Positions 1-11,259 of a stretch of 64,000 nucleotides of DNA are shown piece by piece; within the stretch, counting starts at the first letter, position 1; each line of letters opens with the position of its first letter. Under the pieces are notes generated by a model. The model was not told where the DNA came from, did no database searches, and saw only the letters and a program-made list of their open reading frames with translations. The stretch is from NCBI GenBank assembly GCA_037576195.1, contig CM075101.1:45198001-45262000 (forward strand). The letters are read 5' to 3'. This DNA is from Phytoseiulus persimilis. Lineage: Eukaryota > Arthropoda > Arachnida > Mesostigmata > Phytoseiidae. A program made the translations under genes and the position numbers.

Positions 1-1640
1 TAAATTTTCTCAACCCCGAATAGATCAACCCTGATTATATTAAAACCTTCACAGTATACCAGGGCGTCCTGAAGCGTAATGGTTGACCATAAGGATAGAA
101 CAGTAGTGCTACAAGGCGGGAGAAGTGGGTCATCTCGTACTCCGAGGGCACGCGTGTTACCACGTGTTAGATACTATTGTGGGAAAACGTTGAGGCGTTT
201 GTCCCATATGGCTGGTTCACATGGGGACCCCATGCTTGTTTCGCTCGAATAACGTCGTAGCTATTGTGGCTCGATTCTGAAAGTGATCCCGTTTTCCGGT
301 GACGATAATCTATCGAGTCGAAGGGCGAATGTGACGTGAACTGTTAGTTCCCTCCGACAAATAGGAGATGATATCGACTCTGTGACGTTCGTGCGACGAG
401 TGCCCCATCAATGTCTCTTCGAAAAAGGATTTGCGAAGAGCGAACACGGCGATTCGGGTCTTGTGGGGGAGAGCCATTCGAAAGCTTGGTCGTATTATTC
501 ACGACGGACAGCGCTGTGGAGACAAAAAATATCGATAGATCAGATAAGACTCGATGAAGCTGTGACTGGAAGTGAATGACATCCATTAGGGACTGACGAA
601 ACGGTGATGACCAAGAGGTACCAGCTGCTAATCAACATTTTGTTCCAGCAGTGGCGACCGAATGTCTGAGTATTGTCCTCGGACGTCAATCGACAACTAA
701 ATCAGTGAGGGATGAAACTGCGGAGAGATCCTCGTCTCCACGCATGGTTCAAGTCACAACGAACGCCCGATCACAGAGGCGCTTTGTTGGAGCCTTGTTA
801 AGGTTCCCTTATGTGGAGTCCCAGGGAACCGCTGCAAAATATCCACCAAGATCGACCCACCAAGTTGAAGGAGAATGACCCACTCCAAAAATTCCTCCAA
901 CAGCATGATCGAATTCACTACACACAAGACCCGAAATTTGCTGTTCTTGGGCTGTGCACTGGACATCGCGAGCGAGAGCCTCGTTCGTTGCTCAACGCGG
1001 CGCCGAACCTGAGAGGATGTAGGCTGCCTGACGCGTATGAGAAACATGCTGATTAAATACGCAAAGGATTAGACCGGAGCCTGAATGAGCATGAGCAAAG
1101 CTCGGTGTTAAGTCGGTATTTCGCGGCCTGGTCGAGAGAATCTTTAACTCCACGCAAGAAGCTGCATGCATGTGCGTGAGAGATTGAGTGCGCGCGTGCA
1201 CATGGAAGTGGGAAACAGAACCATCTGCTCGACGAAGAACAGGGCAGTAAAAATAATTTTTTCATCTCCTCGAACGTGCGCATCTGCTCGAAGGAGGAGC
1301 GTTCCGTTCAGTGATCCTCCGTTGTTCTACTGTTCGCTTTTCCGGACTAGAACGCTGGTTTCTCGCAGGAAGATCGTTTGGCACAGACAGTGCTTTGATC
1401 ATAAACGGGTGCTCAGTGGGAATTACGGCTTGGTCCCCGGAAGATGATGGCGATAAGCGTCGATTCATCCCGTCGAGTGCGCTCCCTGGCAACATCGCTC
1501 GAGTTCAGCCTGCAATTTTGACCGTGTTGAGAAGTACGTAATGGAATGAGTCGAGTCAGAGCGACGGAAACTGAGTAAGACGACGCTGACATTAACTTGA
1601 ACGGAATCTCTACGCTGGGCCGTCGATTGACGTTCCACGA
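1..1640. other. No gene recognised
   Basis: From 55 to 860 the DNA matches 14,478-15,230 and is the left end of the duplicated unit. Its reading frames are not conserved between the copies, so it is probably non-coding. From 860 to 1,640 I see nothing recognisable on either strand. Confidence 0.6.
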
Positions 1641-1879
1641 GATTTCAGGGTCAATCCGACCATATTTCTCGCGGTGCATGAGTAGGGCCACAGACTTCAT
1701 GCACAAACAGATTCGAGCCACTCCCATCGATATACCAGGTCTGGAAATATGTGTGATATGCACGAAATAGATTCATTTTGGCAGAGAAAATTTTCATGCG
1801 TGATCTCCGTAGCTGTCTTAAAAAGATTGCATGTTCATGCAAGTCGTGCGAGCCGGTTAGTGCATAATGTGTCTGGCCC

Positions 1880-2075
1880 TATTGATGAGGGTAATTTCGA
1901 AGTCTATCTGACCATTTTTCTGGAGTGCCTTGAAAGTGATTCCGGGGCGCATGGATGTAATTACAGGGTCGATCTGATCATACTTCTTGTAGTCCATGGA
2001 GATGATTCCGGGGTCGATCAGGGCATACTTTTTGTGGTTCATAGAGGCGGATTCGACGTCGATCGACCCTATCCA
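1880..2075. repeat. 45-bp minisatellite, array A
   Basis: A degenerate tandem repeat of about 45 bp whose units begin near 1,888, 1,933 (partial), 1,955, 2,000 and 2,045. Each unit holds a GTGATTCCGGGG-like block followed by GATCTGACCATAC-like sequence. A stray part-unit occurs near 1,648-1,680. The unit length is a multiple of three, so long frames stay open across it and produce the apparent 219-codon plus ORF and a 131-codon minus ORF, which I do not regard as genes. It shares its unit with array B at 7,781-8,015. Confidence 0.75.
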
Positions 2076-2474
2076 TCTTTTGAATGGACTTCCAATCCAC
2101 AGACTCGTCGGAGCCTCGCTTCGCAGGAACATGATTGGCCAGTGATGCTTGTAATGATCCTTGGAATTTGTGGATCCCGAGAGATTCCGAGAGCTATCGG
2201 AATGAGTTCCAGAGTGTTTATGTGGCACGGGAAAACACGCGAACGCACACAAACTTTTTTTTTCGCTCGCGAAGAAAGCTTTGGATTATACGGGATCGCT
2301 GTCAGCCCATGCGTACCCTGGCGGAAACGATCTCAAAGTGTGTGCGAATTGTTGGTTGCAATATTTTTCTCTTGCCTTACAGCCACGCCCGTTCGACTGT
2401 CGAGTTGACCCATAGTGTAATTGAATCGTCTCTTCGGTTCTCTCGAGGGCTTCATCATTTGAAATCTGTTTCAG

Positions 2475-3454
2475 AGTTGGTATGCTATTCTGGCCAGCTC
2501 AGCGCTCGTCATGCTTTTTCTGATTTTCGAACCCTGGCTCAGGCGCGGCGCTCCCTGCAATCTCAGAAACATTTTCCGATCACTCTCCATCGTATTCCAA
2601 ACACTCCTGCAAGAAAGTGAGTACATAAAGGCCACACGAGGGTAGAGGGTGGTTTCCTTACCGAACGGATACGTTCGATTTAGGAGAATCGGGAAGCCAA
2701 GGCACTGAATCGAAGGATCGTCTGAAACTCTGAACTTCCAGCGACCAACGAGCCATTTACGGGTGATTTTTCGAAATTCATCGGAGGGTTGTGGATCCTG
2801 GCGACGTTCATTCTCTCAGAGAGTTATCGCTGCAACGGGAAAGCAAACCTAGTCGTGCAGTCTCCGACTCTGAGAATCACTACTCTTGAGGATCTGTTCA
2901 GAAAGACGGATGTCAAGTTGTACTTCCCCGACAATACGCCAACACATAACTACATGCTGGTTGGTAGACCTCTCTTCCTCCCGGAGCATGGTTTTTCAGT
3001 CGGCTGCTCACTCGAACCGCCGTCTTGCGTCGATGTCATAACAGCTGTCTTGAAACTTTTGAGGGTTTTTATCCTGATTTCAGACTTTCCCGGGGAAGGA
3101 TGGTGAAAATTATAGAAGCTTTGAGAACTCTTTTGGATCATCCCGTAAAGTAGAAGATCTTTATGGAGACGATTTGGTCGATGAGGCACTCGAACGGAGA
3201 GCCGTTCTACTCACGGACACTGTCAGCGCATCTTTCATGGTCAGCGAATCGCTCAACGAATCGTAGTTGGAGTTCTCCTGATATTATGCATTTTTATGCA
3301 ACGGAGGTTTTTCGCTGCAGATCCCGAAATTTTGCAAGGAGCGGAAGAATTCCTACTTCTATATCGGCTGGGAAGATCAAGTCTCATTCATGCCTGCAGC
3401 GTGGGTCGCCGGTCATCATCTCGGGAAGGACTTCAACGATATGATCGATCAAAA
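2475..3454 (+). pseudogene. Ionotropic-receptor-like pseudogene, copy 1
   Basis: Decayed copy of the IR-like gene at 15,911-16,879. Exon-like blocks are 2475-2616 (M1 and pore region, ending in a GTGAGT donor), about 2646-2959 (M3 and start of S2), 3084-3239 (S2) and 3321-3454 (end of S2). M1 reads SWYAILASSALVMLF, and M3 contains LWILATFILSESYRC. The second block is broken: an in-frame TAG lies at 2681-2683 and the frame shifts relative to copy 2 just after it, before the M3 frame resumes. The assignment rests on the M1-pore-M3-S2 order of the iGluR/IR family seen jointly in both copies. No ligand can be inferred. Confidence 0.75.
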
Positions 3455-3459
3455 GTATG

Positions 3460-4200
3460 ATTTAATCGGTTTTTTGAAAAGTTCTCTCGGAAATCGTGAG
3501 TCAGAGCTGAGCCACGTGCTTCCGGTTAGAACTCAAGGTTGATATTGGGCGTTAGATTCCTTCGAGCAACCCCCCATGGACCGGGGGGGACCCCGGTAAT
3601 CATTGAGTCGCTCTTTTCAACACGTTTGCATTCGAAACCGCGAGACAGAGTGCGCGAGCGCCGAACTCCTTTCACGAGGCTGCAAAGGTCGAGTCTGCCA
3701 CAGAGTCCCCTGTATGGCAGATGGAGTATAATGATGCGTTGAGATCTTGGAGAAGTTCTGGAATTCCGACCATAGGAAATGATTCAGAGCTCAGTGGGCC
3801 GATTTCGAAAATTCTTTTGGCAAAATGTAGATCATTCCAACGAGCTAATTAATCCCTACGATCGTGTTCCGTTTTATTTCAATCTTCATTTTTCAGAGGT
3901 TGGGGAAATTTCTTTAGCCTCAAATTCAGAGGGCTCGCGAATTTTTCACAGTTCCGAGTTCGCTCGGTTTCATGTGGAAGGGTAGCAGAGAAAGTAGGCG
4001 CTCCGTGTGGTAATCCATGAGAGGAATCTGAGAGGGAATATCTTAGGAAAGTGAGAGTACTGCGGAAACTGAGTAGCTTGCGCTTCGCCGGGAAGTGTCC
4101 GAGTGGGCGCCTCAAGCCCTCCAGGACTTCAGGAGGCATCTCGAGGTTGCTTTTCAATGGGACTTCGGTCGAAGCCGCTTTTCGGATGCCTCTCGGGAAA
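3460..4200. other. Post-IR spacer, no gene recognised
   Basis: Positions 3,600-3,780 match 16,990-17,170 in copy 2. The IR M4 exon should lie downstream of 3,454, but I could not find a segment with a conserved frame and a credible hydrophobic helix. The rest is unassigned and may include the edge of the copy-1-specific insertion that carries the pogo-like remnant. Confidence 0.5.
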
Positions 4201-4539
4201 GACGGCTCACTCAATCCCAAGAGTGTGAATCCCGGGCGTTCTCGCGCTATTTTCTGTTGAGACTTCCTTCGGAAGGTCGACCAGCTCGATCTTTTCGATC
4301 GGGGAAAGAATCTCGAAATACTTTTTTAAGACGTGGTCTGATGCAAAAATGACGTCTCTAGCGCTGGTTTCTTTCGGCCACTTTTTCTTCATGGCGAACT
4401 TTTTCAAGAGCAGATTCCTCGGATCCTACTAGAAGTTCTTCTAAATGGTGAAGATGGAGGCCCTTGATCGATTTACAGTTTGGGTGGCTCCACATGTCCG
4501 GTCAAGCGTCCGATTTTTAGGATTATTTTCGTCGGTCAC

Positions 4540-5455
4540 GAGTCCGCTTCGCGAATCTCCGGATCACTTAGAAATCCGAAACATTCAGCGTCCTCAACGA
4601 TATCGAGAAAGGCTGCGCAGTGCTCGTTGGTCATGCCCTCCGGGGCGGTCACCTCAATCCCAACATCATCCTCGCTTTCGCTGGACTTAGCCCCCCGGAA
4701 GCAGTTTCGAATTGTTGTCGCCGTGACCACACACCATGAGCGCTTCTGCAGATGGAGAGCCTGCAGAACGTCGATCGACTCAACCGATGAGTTCGTGTCC
4801 TTTCCCATTGGAAACAATCTGTATGATTTCCAGAGGTTGCATAGCCGCAAGAGAGAAGAATTCTGCGATCGCCCAGCTGCCGATCCCGTTCTCGGAGTAT
4901 CTCCGACCAAATTCATTCGTCATCCATGCGTTCGCGCTACTGTAGTAGAAAACGGGTGGACTGCCTCTAGAAAAGCAGCGTGGATTCTTGAGTTTCCCGA
5001 TTGCGAACGTTTCCTCATCGGATCCGGTCAAGTTCATTACAAACAGACCTGACAGACGATCCGTCGAAATATTTCCGCCGGCTGCCTCGGACCATGACAT
5101 TGCCAATGTGCCAGAGGGAGTCGCTCTGTGGAACAGCGCACTCTCATCCGCGTTGTAAACGTCCTCGGGATCGATCCCTGCCACGATCGAAGGGTAAACC
5201 TCCTCAATCCGCTCCGTCGCAGCTTCATAGTTAGCTCCTGACCGTTCTCAACAAGCTTGAATGAACTCGATGCCGTGCCTCTTCTTGAATCAATGCAACC
5301 AGCCCTCGTTGGCATCGAAGTTCGAGTTACCCAGCTGCGAAGCCAGCTGCGCAGTTCTGTCGTCCAAAAACGCATCCGAGATAGGAACATCCTGCGCGCG
5401 CATCTGCTGGAATCAGGTGCAAACAGTGCCATGAACATCTTCATTCTTGCTCATG
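4540..5455 (-). mobile_element. pogo/Tigger-like transposase remnant
   Basis: On the minus strand, from 5,455 downwards, there is a CENP-B/Tc5-type HTH segment (frame containing ISDAFLDDRTAQLASQLG, then GWLH.FKKRHGIEF). The DDE_1 domain follows, with VYNADESALFHRATPSG carrying the first catalytic Asp. A Tigger-type C-terminal segment follows near 4,560-4,760 (VTATTIRNCFRGAKS). Frames change at least twice and there are stops. The stretch expected to hold the second Asp (DNxxxH) is missing between about 4,780 and 4,880. It has no counterpart in copy 2, so it was probably inserted into copy 1 after duplication. Terminal inverted repeats were not found. Confidence 0.75.
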
Positions 5456-5459
5456 CTTT

Positions 5460-7770
5460 CTTTTTGCACGGTGTGACTCGTTGTCATCTGATGAGAGATA
5501 CGTGAGACTTGTTTTGTCTTGGTTGCACTCGAACACCGATGACCTTCAAACTCCAAACTTTTCTCGTGTTCCTCATATCCGAGTTCCTCTTATATGTATA
5601 CGAGTTCCTCGTGAGCGGGTTTTCCTGACATGGGGACCAATGAGAGCTAAGATGAGGGAATCTGAGGGGTCCGTTATGAGCGATGCTCTCTTAGAAGTGT
5701 GGTCGAGTGTACTAGGCTCCAATTTTCGCAGTGATTCCGGCTTCTAGCCTCTGTGAAATTTCGCGGGAGCAGATACCTCCCCGTAGAACCTTCACTTTCT
5801 CATGTGGGGGTTTCGTTTCCTCGAGCCTTGCGATCTGTGCCGTCCGAGCTGACGGCAACCGAAGCTGATGCCTTACTAGAAGTGAATTCCACTGTGAGGA
5901 TTGCAGCCTGGCCATTCTGAATATCGAGAATGTCACACATCCATTCAATCCCTGCATATTTACAAGCTCAGCTTCGTTCGGTTGATCCGGTTCAAAATCA
6001 GATCATGGGAAAACTAGAGTGGATACGCACTCCCGGTTTGTTGCAAAATGCAGAGGACATGTCTCTCTATCAAAATATGATATCAGCTCAGAATCGCTGG
6101 TCTGACCGATTCAGCTGGGGTTGCTCCCTTAACTCTTCTTCATAGAACGCGCGCAGCAAAACGTATTCTCCACTTGGAACGAATCTCGAATTGGAACACA
6201 AACCGGAGTTCAACATGAACTCTCAGTTGGAACGCTCTTGTTCCACGGACGGATAACAGAAGGAAGAGGTCGTCAATCCGTATAAAAAACCTCGATCGAG
6301 ACTTCTGCGAAGATATGACCAACATCTAACCTCTTGATGACTCGATTCCAGGCTTCTGTGGTTGATTGCGTACGGAGTGCCCTTTCCGAGGCAGATTTCT
6401 CCAGACGTCGCGAATTCCGGCTGTCTTGTAGGAAGGAACCTTCAACCTGCCGACACTGCTGAGGCTCTTGGCTACCAAGGCGTCGCCTTCGGTTTCGAGC
6501 TGCTTGCAGCGTCTCTGGTGAGCCGAAGATTGCTGGGTGAAAACGGCTCAATTCATGTCAGGGTTGAGCCCGGTTTATTTTTCTTTGATCACAATTGATG
6601 AGTCGATCACTTACCATGCCATCCCGGCACGAGTCAAGACTCGACTCAAAACTCTTCGACGGTGACCCGCAAAAGAGCACAGCACTGCCAGCAAAATATA
6701 CAGGATTGGATTATATCCAGACATGATTCTCCGTATAACGGAAAACCGTTCGTCGTTCACCTAAGAGCCTCGTTGAATATTACGGGGTGATTCCCGTATC
6801 ATCCGTGATATGGGAAATCATGCTCAATGAAATCGCAATGACGTTCCTGTGTCCTCTGCTTCAGGTTTTTTGTCTATGCTCCTTCTTCCTGGAACTCCTC
6901 TGCTCCTATGGGCAGCGCAGACGCCTTCGGAAGCGAGGTATCTAATCTGCGTCAGGAATGTCGGGACTGCAGGGCCAGCAGCTGCAGGAGGTTGCGATGA
7001 CTGAGGATTCAGATGATCTCCGAAAAACTCGAAGAATTGAAGAGGGCTGCGAACGATCCTCGTCAGATGCTGTGCTAGGCGAAGAACGAAAATTTCGGAT
7101 TCTTCTATACTGTTTGGCCTGATGCCAACTCCGGAATCCGAACGCTCTGAGAGCATATCAGAGAGCATATGAACGTAGGATAATCAGTTAGATCTCATCG
7201 GTCTCGTTAATGGGCTGGGTCGGAAGGATCTGCAATTAGAATCATAGTCAGCACATGAAGTTCAGATGAATATCAACTCCCAGTTCCTTTCCAGCATCCA
7301 GCCCCTCACACGAATCAAAGATTTGAGCTCTATCGCTCTGTGCGAGGAAAATCATACTTCAGAGTCCGTGCAAGAGTTCAAGCGGAATCGCTTCGTTTTC
7401 ATTCCTTGCTCTCTCAAGTTCGACTCTCGATGAGACTCTATATTCGAGCCCGCACCAAACGCAAGTAGTGTTACTCCTCCTCTTGAAGCTGAAGCAGGAG
7501 GACCGGCGACGACTCTCTAACCATGGGGCGGAGTACACCCTGAGACAGACGCTGATAGGGTCCTGAATGAGCCAAAAAGAAAATGAAGTACTCAATGTAT
7601 ACCCACCCGTGAATAGTTCCGGGAAAAAATGCCGCAGAGAGAATAAACGGAGAAAAGGGATTCCGGGAAATGCGGATTCCGGCAGCCCGCATTTCCGAGT
7701 TGACTGTCCTGGCTCCTATCCTTAACATATATGATCGGCTTCGTGTGTCAGTTTATCCGCACTCCTTGTA
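5460..7770. other. Conserved but unassigned duplicated block
   Basis: From 6,230 to 7,740 three blocks match 17,500-18,900 in copy 2. The most similar part is 6,330-6,560 against 17,570-17,800, which is open in several frames on both strands in both copies. No frame shows a recognisable domain. It could be exons of a second duplicated gene or a conserved non-coding segment. Positions 5,460-6,230 are copy-1 specific and unrecognised. Confidence 0.5.
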
Positions 7771-7780
7771 GTGTATATGG

Positions 7781-8015
7781 GGGTGATTCCAGGATATGTC
7801 TGACCATACTCCCCCATGTCTTGAGGGGTGATTCCGAGACCAATCTGACCATACTTTTCAAAAACCTGGAAGGGTGATTCCAGGACCAATCCGACCATAC
7901 TTTTCCAAGTCTGGAGGAATGATTCTGGGACCAACCTGACCATCCTCCTCCGAATCTGGAGGGCTGCTTCTGGGAACAATCTGACCATACTTTCCGGACT
8001 CTGAGGAGGTGATTG
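7781..8015. repeat. 45-bp minisatellite, array B
   Basis: About 5.3 tandem units of 45 bp begin near 7,781, 7,826, 7,872, 7,917, 7,961 and 8,006. Each contains GGGTGATTCCAGGACCAATC-like sequence and a CTGACCATACTTTTC-like block. The minus frame stays open and reads as 15-residue repeats (MVRLVPESFLQTWKS-like). The unit is the same family as array A at 1,880-2,075. I treat the repeating peptide as a by-product of the 45-bp period. Confidence 0.85.
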
Positions 8016-8019
8016 CGGA

Positions 8020-8750
8020 GTCTGTTTCACAATAACAGCATGTACCAATCAGCCGGATGAGGAGATAGTCTCAGGAATGATGCTGACCAAGTGAATAAAG
8101 AGAAAAGTGCCTCGATGCCAGGGAACGTCGTCCAACCGCGGGCAGCGGCGCCGACTCCAGTCGGTCAAAGGCCGTCCATTCCTAGATATCCTCTGTCGCG
8201 AGGTAATTATCCAAAATGTGTTCCCAAGCGTTCCCGCGAAATCATGTCTCTAAGCTCGAAACCGAATTCGATTTTAATCCGTTCAGCGGTTAGCGAGACT
8301 ATATAAATGGCCAGGCCCCCCCATGTCGCCGGAAAACGATCCTGAAATAAACGACTGCAAAGTTCGATGATTCGGAAGTACCATATCCTCAATCCGACGC
8401 AGCCCTAAATGGAGAGGAGGTTTTCGGCTTCATGCATTTCGGGCTCGATTTTTCGGGATCCAGGGTATACACCGACTTCCCGGTTCATCGTGTGACCGCG
8501 GAGGGGAAATCGCCATTGCCAGAGGAAAAATACGGAATCTGCAAATGAGAGATGCAAAGATTCATCGGGAATGTGAAAGATTACCACTGCTACCTCACAC
8601 AGGCGGCAAAGGAAATGATAGCACATCCCGTCGAGGGAGCGCACCTCGCACTCGTTTCTGATACCCCAGATGTCCCCAGTGCTAGTCGACACTGCAGCGT
8701 GTTGGTTGTGGCAGTTTTCCGACAATAGTTAAACAACCACTCACTTTCCT
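8020..8750. other. No gene recognised
   Basis: Spacer between minisatellite B and the gypsy remnant. A 106-codon minus frame at 8,405-8,725 has no recognisable motif. The 5' boundary of the gypsy insertion probably lies in here, but I could not find a 5' LTR. Confidence 0.4.
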
Positions 8751-8754
8751 TGGG

Positions 8755-9370
8755 CAGGGAATCGAGGGATGGTGTCTCTCATGCATCCTCGGCTCAAACG
8801 AGAGGTCCGGGAACGAGATGCAGCAGCTCCGACAGAGAGCTAGTGGCCATGTATCTGGCAATCCGACAATTCCTCCATTACGTTGAAGGGCGCCACTTCA
8901 CCATCTTCACTGACCACAAGCCTCTAACCTTCAGCATCTCGGAGAGACCTGCGTCCTTGTCGGTACGGAAACAACGACATTCAAACCGAGCTTAGCCCAT
9001 GCCGAGAAGAATAGCGAAGAATGTCCGCCAATGGGTGGGGGGCTGCCTGAATTGCCAGCGAGCAAAGATGAATCGTCATGTAGAGGGAGTGGTTAGCCAA
9101 TTCCGACGTCGACTTGTTTGGTCCGCTACCGTATTCAGCTGGTTCGCAGCACTTATTGACAGCCGTCGAAGCGGTTCCGCGTCCTCGAGAGGGGTCTCAA
9201 AAGCTCCGATCCCTCAACCAACGGCAGAGAAGATTACTCGTCCGTTGACATACGTTGAGGAAGAGCAGCAGGCGACACGAACGGCAGGTCAACTAGCAAC
9301 GCCGCCAGCAGCCGGTCCCCGACGCCTAGGCGGGGACGTCCGGGCGCCTGCACGGTTCCAAGACACCTAA
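8755..9370 (+). mobile_element. Ty3/gypsy retrotransposon remnant (RNase H to C-terminus)
   Basis: A plus frame near 8,820-8,960 encodes a gypsy RNase H segment (SSSDRELVAMYLAIRQFLHY, then TDHKPLTFS). After an in-frame stop (8,993-8,995) it continues with a zinc-binding integrase segment (VGGCLNCQRAKMNRHV, HHCC-type N-terminal domain). The region between and the whole integrase core are missing. A typical gypsy C-terminus (RAPARFQDT) ends at TAA 9,368-9,370. A 21-G tract and a candidate LTR follow. Copy 2 lacks the element, since its flanks align directly at about 9,546 and 21,107, so it entered copy 1 after the duplication. Confidence 0.87.
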
Positions 9371-9396
9371 ACCTTGGTCGTGTTGCGCGCAACACT

Positions 9397-9417
9397 GGGG
9401 GGGGGGGGGGGGGGGGG
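9397..9417 (+). repeat. Poly-G tract at polypurine-tract position
   Basis: An uninterrupted run of 21 guanines, followed by TAC and then the TG start of the candidate LTR. It occupies the place of the polypurine tract that primes plus-strand synthesis in LTR retrotransposons. It may be an expanded PPT or a sequencing artefact of a shorter G run. Confidence 0.7.
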
Positions 9418-9420
9418 TAC

Positions 9421-9545
9421 TGTGGCGATTCAGCGCCGCTTACCTGTCTCTAATGACATGCAAAAGCGAAGTGGATGAACTCGTCCAACCCTTCTCCTCG
9501 GCTCAGCTACGCGCGTACTCTCTCAGATAGTACTGTTTTCCTACA
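9421..9545 (+). mobile_element. Candidate gypsy 3' LTR
   Basis: A 125-bp segment that begins TGTGGCG and ends CTACA, so it has TG...CA termini. It follows the pol stop and the G tract, and it ends where homology to copy 2 resumes (AACCTTCCC in both copies). No second LTR was found upstream to confirm it. Very short for a gypsy LTR, so the 3' border is inferred from the empty paralogous site. Confidence 0.5.
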
Positions 9546-9876
9546 AACCTTCCCTTGATCTCTCTACCGACATGCTTCTGATATCCAAGGTCGATGACTC
9601 TGCTTGCACTCTGCATCCCCGTTTGGAAACCCTATCCTGTACACGCCGATCATTTGTTTCCATGGTCACGGACGGGAAAAATCGCAGCCTCTCGAGACGA
9701 TTTGCAAGCCTTTCAGGGAGTTCTGTGCCATCGAAAGTATGAGGCCATTTTCAACATCTGGCTCAAATCGTACAACGCAAGTTAGCGGAAACCGTTGACC
9801 ATACTTTTACATCGTTTGCGCTCACCTCCATGTTCTCGTCTCGTATCGAGCTCGCTTTGTCACAATGCAGAGATGA

Positions 9877-11250
9877 CTAGCTAGGAATACTCGTGGCATC
9901 TATTGGCTCCGCCCACGCAGGGAACTTATCGAGACCGTACACGTAGGTACCGTGAGGGTTCCTAGCCAATAGTTACACGGCAACCCAGATGCAGTTCATG
10001 AGAACACAAGGGAGCGCCTGCGAAGAAGTTTCTACATAATGATTCCGTCCCGAGTCCGGTAAAGAAACGCTCGTTTCTGGTAGTTGCCGCCACAGCCTCG
10101 AACTCAATTTCGTCACAACCTTACCATCTCAGGTATACTCATTCGAGCGAGATCAAATACCATGGCATTAACCGGACTGACGGTCAGCAGCGTGAAGGGC
10201 AACGAGCAAGCAATGGTTATCGGCATCATCGTGTGAATCGGATGCACCTTGCGAGAGTGAGGGGGCAACTCCGTCGGGAACCAATCAGTGCGACTCGATG
10301 ACCTCTGGAGGCCGCGAAAACCAGCAGCATGATCGAACATATCGCAGTGTTTGAGGGAACCCAAGTTAGCATTGAGGTCGCAAAGCACAAGCAGGGAACG
10401 GTTACGATTGGTGAGAACTCTTGGAAGACCATCACTTCCTCTTCTACGATCCTATTTCTCCAACGGAACTGCCTTGTAATTGCAAGGGAGTCGGCGTCGA
10501 TGGGAGGCGAGAAAATCCGTCTCGAGGGGCGTCGAGGTGATCGCTTTTGTAGCTTTGCAGAGATCTGCCAGAGTCTATTTTTTCTCCGAGGAGGAGCAAA
10601 ACTGCGCACTGCACTTTTTGTTGAAGGACCGGCCACGTCAGAAAGGTTTCCAGACTCTCGATGCGTCCAGGTGTCTGTGAGGGACGGGGCGATGGTTCAG
10701 GTCATTTTAAGGCTAGGGACGGGTGACTGTCGGAGCTTCCGCGAGGCCACATCCATGACGTCAACATTTTTCGCTGTCGGTATTCGCATTGGCACTTTCG
10801 CCAGCGAATGGCTCACCGGAAGACGTTTTTTGAGGGGCGGGCCTCGAAGAGCTGAGCTTGCTCGCGCCTGAAGTGAAAGGCTGATGTGCATATATATTAT
10901 ACATGTATGCAAACAGATCCAAATGAAACCATAACCAATCATATTCCGAAGTTTCGTAGGACGACGGGGCTGGGAGATGGACGGTAGCGCAAATGGCTCG
11001 CCCATCTCGTGGGTCGAGTCGGGGGGCCGAGTACGAAATGACTTCAGGATTGGAGAGTGAAGTCAGCTAGATCTACCCAAATATCCGGATCTTTTAGTAC
11101 AGATCTCACTAATCTTTGATATGAGGATAACCACACACAGACGGTGGCCGTCAGAATGAAAACGACGACATATTCTGCAAACGTTACAGGACCAAGCCGA
11201 TCGTGCTCCTCCTGGAGACTCCGACGTATACTGCGTTCTGTGTTCTCGAT
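9877..11250 (-). pseudogene. SLC13 transporter pseudogene, 5'-truncated
   Basis: Duplicated tail of the SLC13 gene at 21,444-26,041, covering counterparts of exons 9-14 only. Readable pieces are the exon-9 equivalent near 11,140-11,250 (RSLQEEHDRLGPVTFAEY), exon 11 near 10,557-10,680 with GGGLALADL degraded to GEKIDSG, exon 12 (TWVPSNTAICSIML in place of TEVTSNT...), exon 13 (PITIACS...SPVNAMVFDL), and the last exon ending at TAG 9,877-9,879. A deletion joins the middle of exon 9 to the end of exon 10. The last exon has an in-frame TAA at 9,973-9,975. There are no counterparts of exons 1-8. It cannot encode a functional transporter. Confidence 0.88.
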
Positions 11251-11259
11251 CACATGAAT

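Larger units (their letters stand above)
55..11250. repeat. Segmental duplication, copy 1
   Basis: This is the left copy of a diverged tandem duplication whose partner lies at about 14,478-23,440. I matched it by eye as collinear blocks: 55-860 with 14,478-15,230; 2,120-3,520 with 15,560-16,930; 3,600-3,780 with 16,990-17,170; 6,230-6,600 with 17,500-17,850; 6,830-7,090 with 17,935-18,210; 7,260-7,740 with 18,440-18,900; 9,550-10,860 with 21,100-22,490; 10,990-11,250 with 22,830-23,430. It carries an IR-like pseudogene and a 5'-truncated SLC13 pseudogene. Between matching blocks, copy 1 has extra DNA: a pogo-like remnant, a gypsy remnant and a minisatellite. Block edges are approximate. Confidence 0.88.

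Noticed and set aside
1749..2408. 219-codon plus ORF
   Set aside because: It crosses minisatellite A, whose 45-bp period keeps frames open; no domain and not conserved in copy 2.
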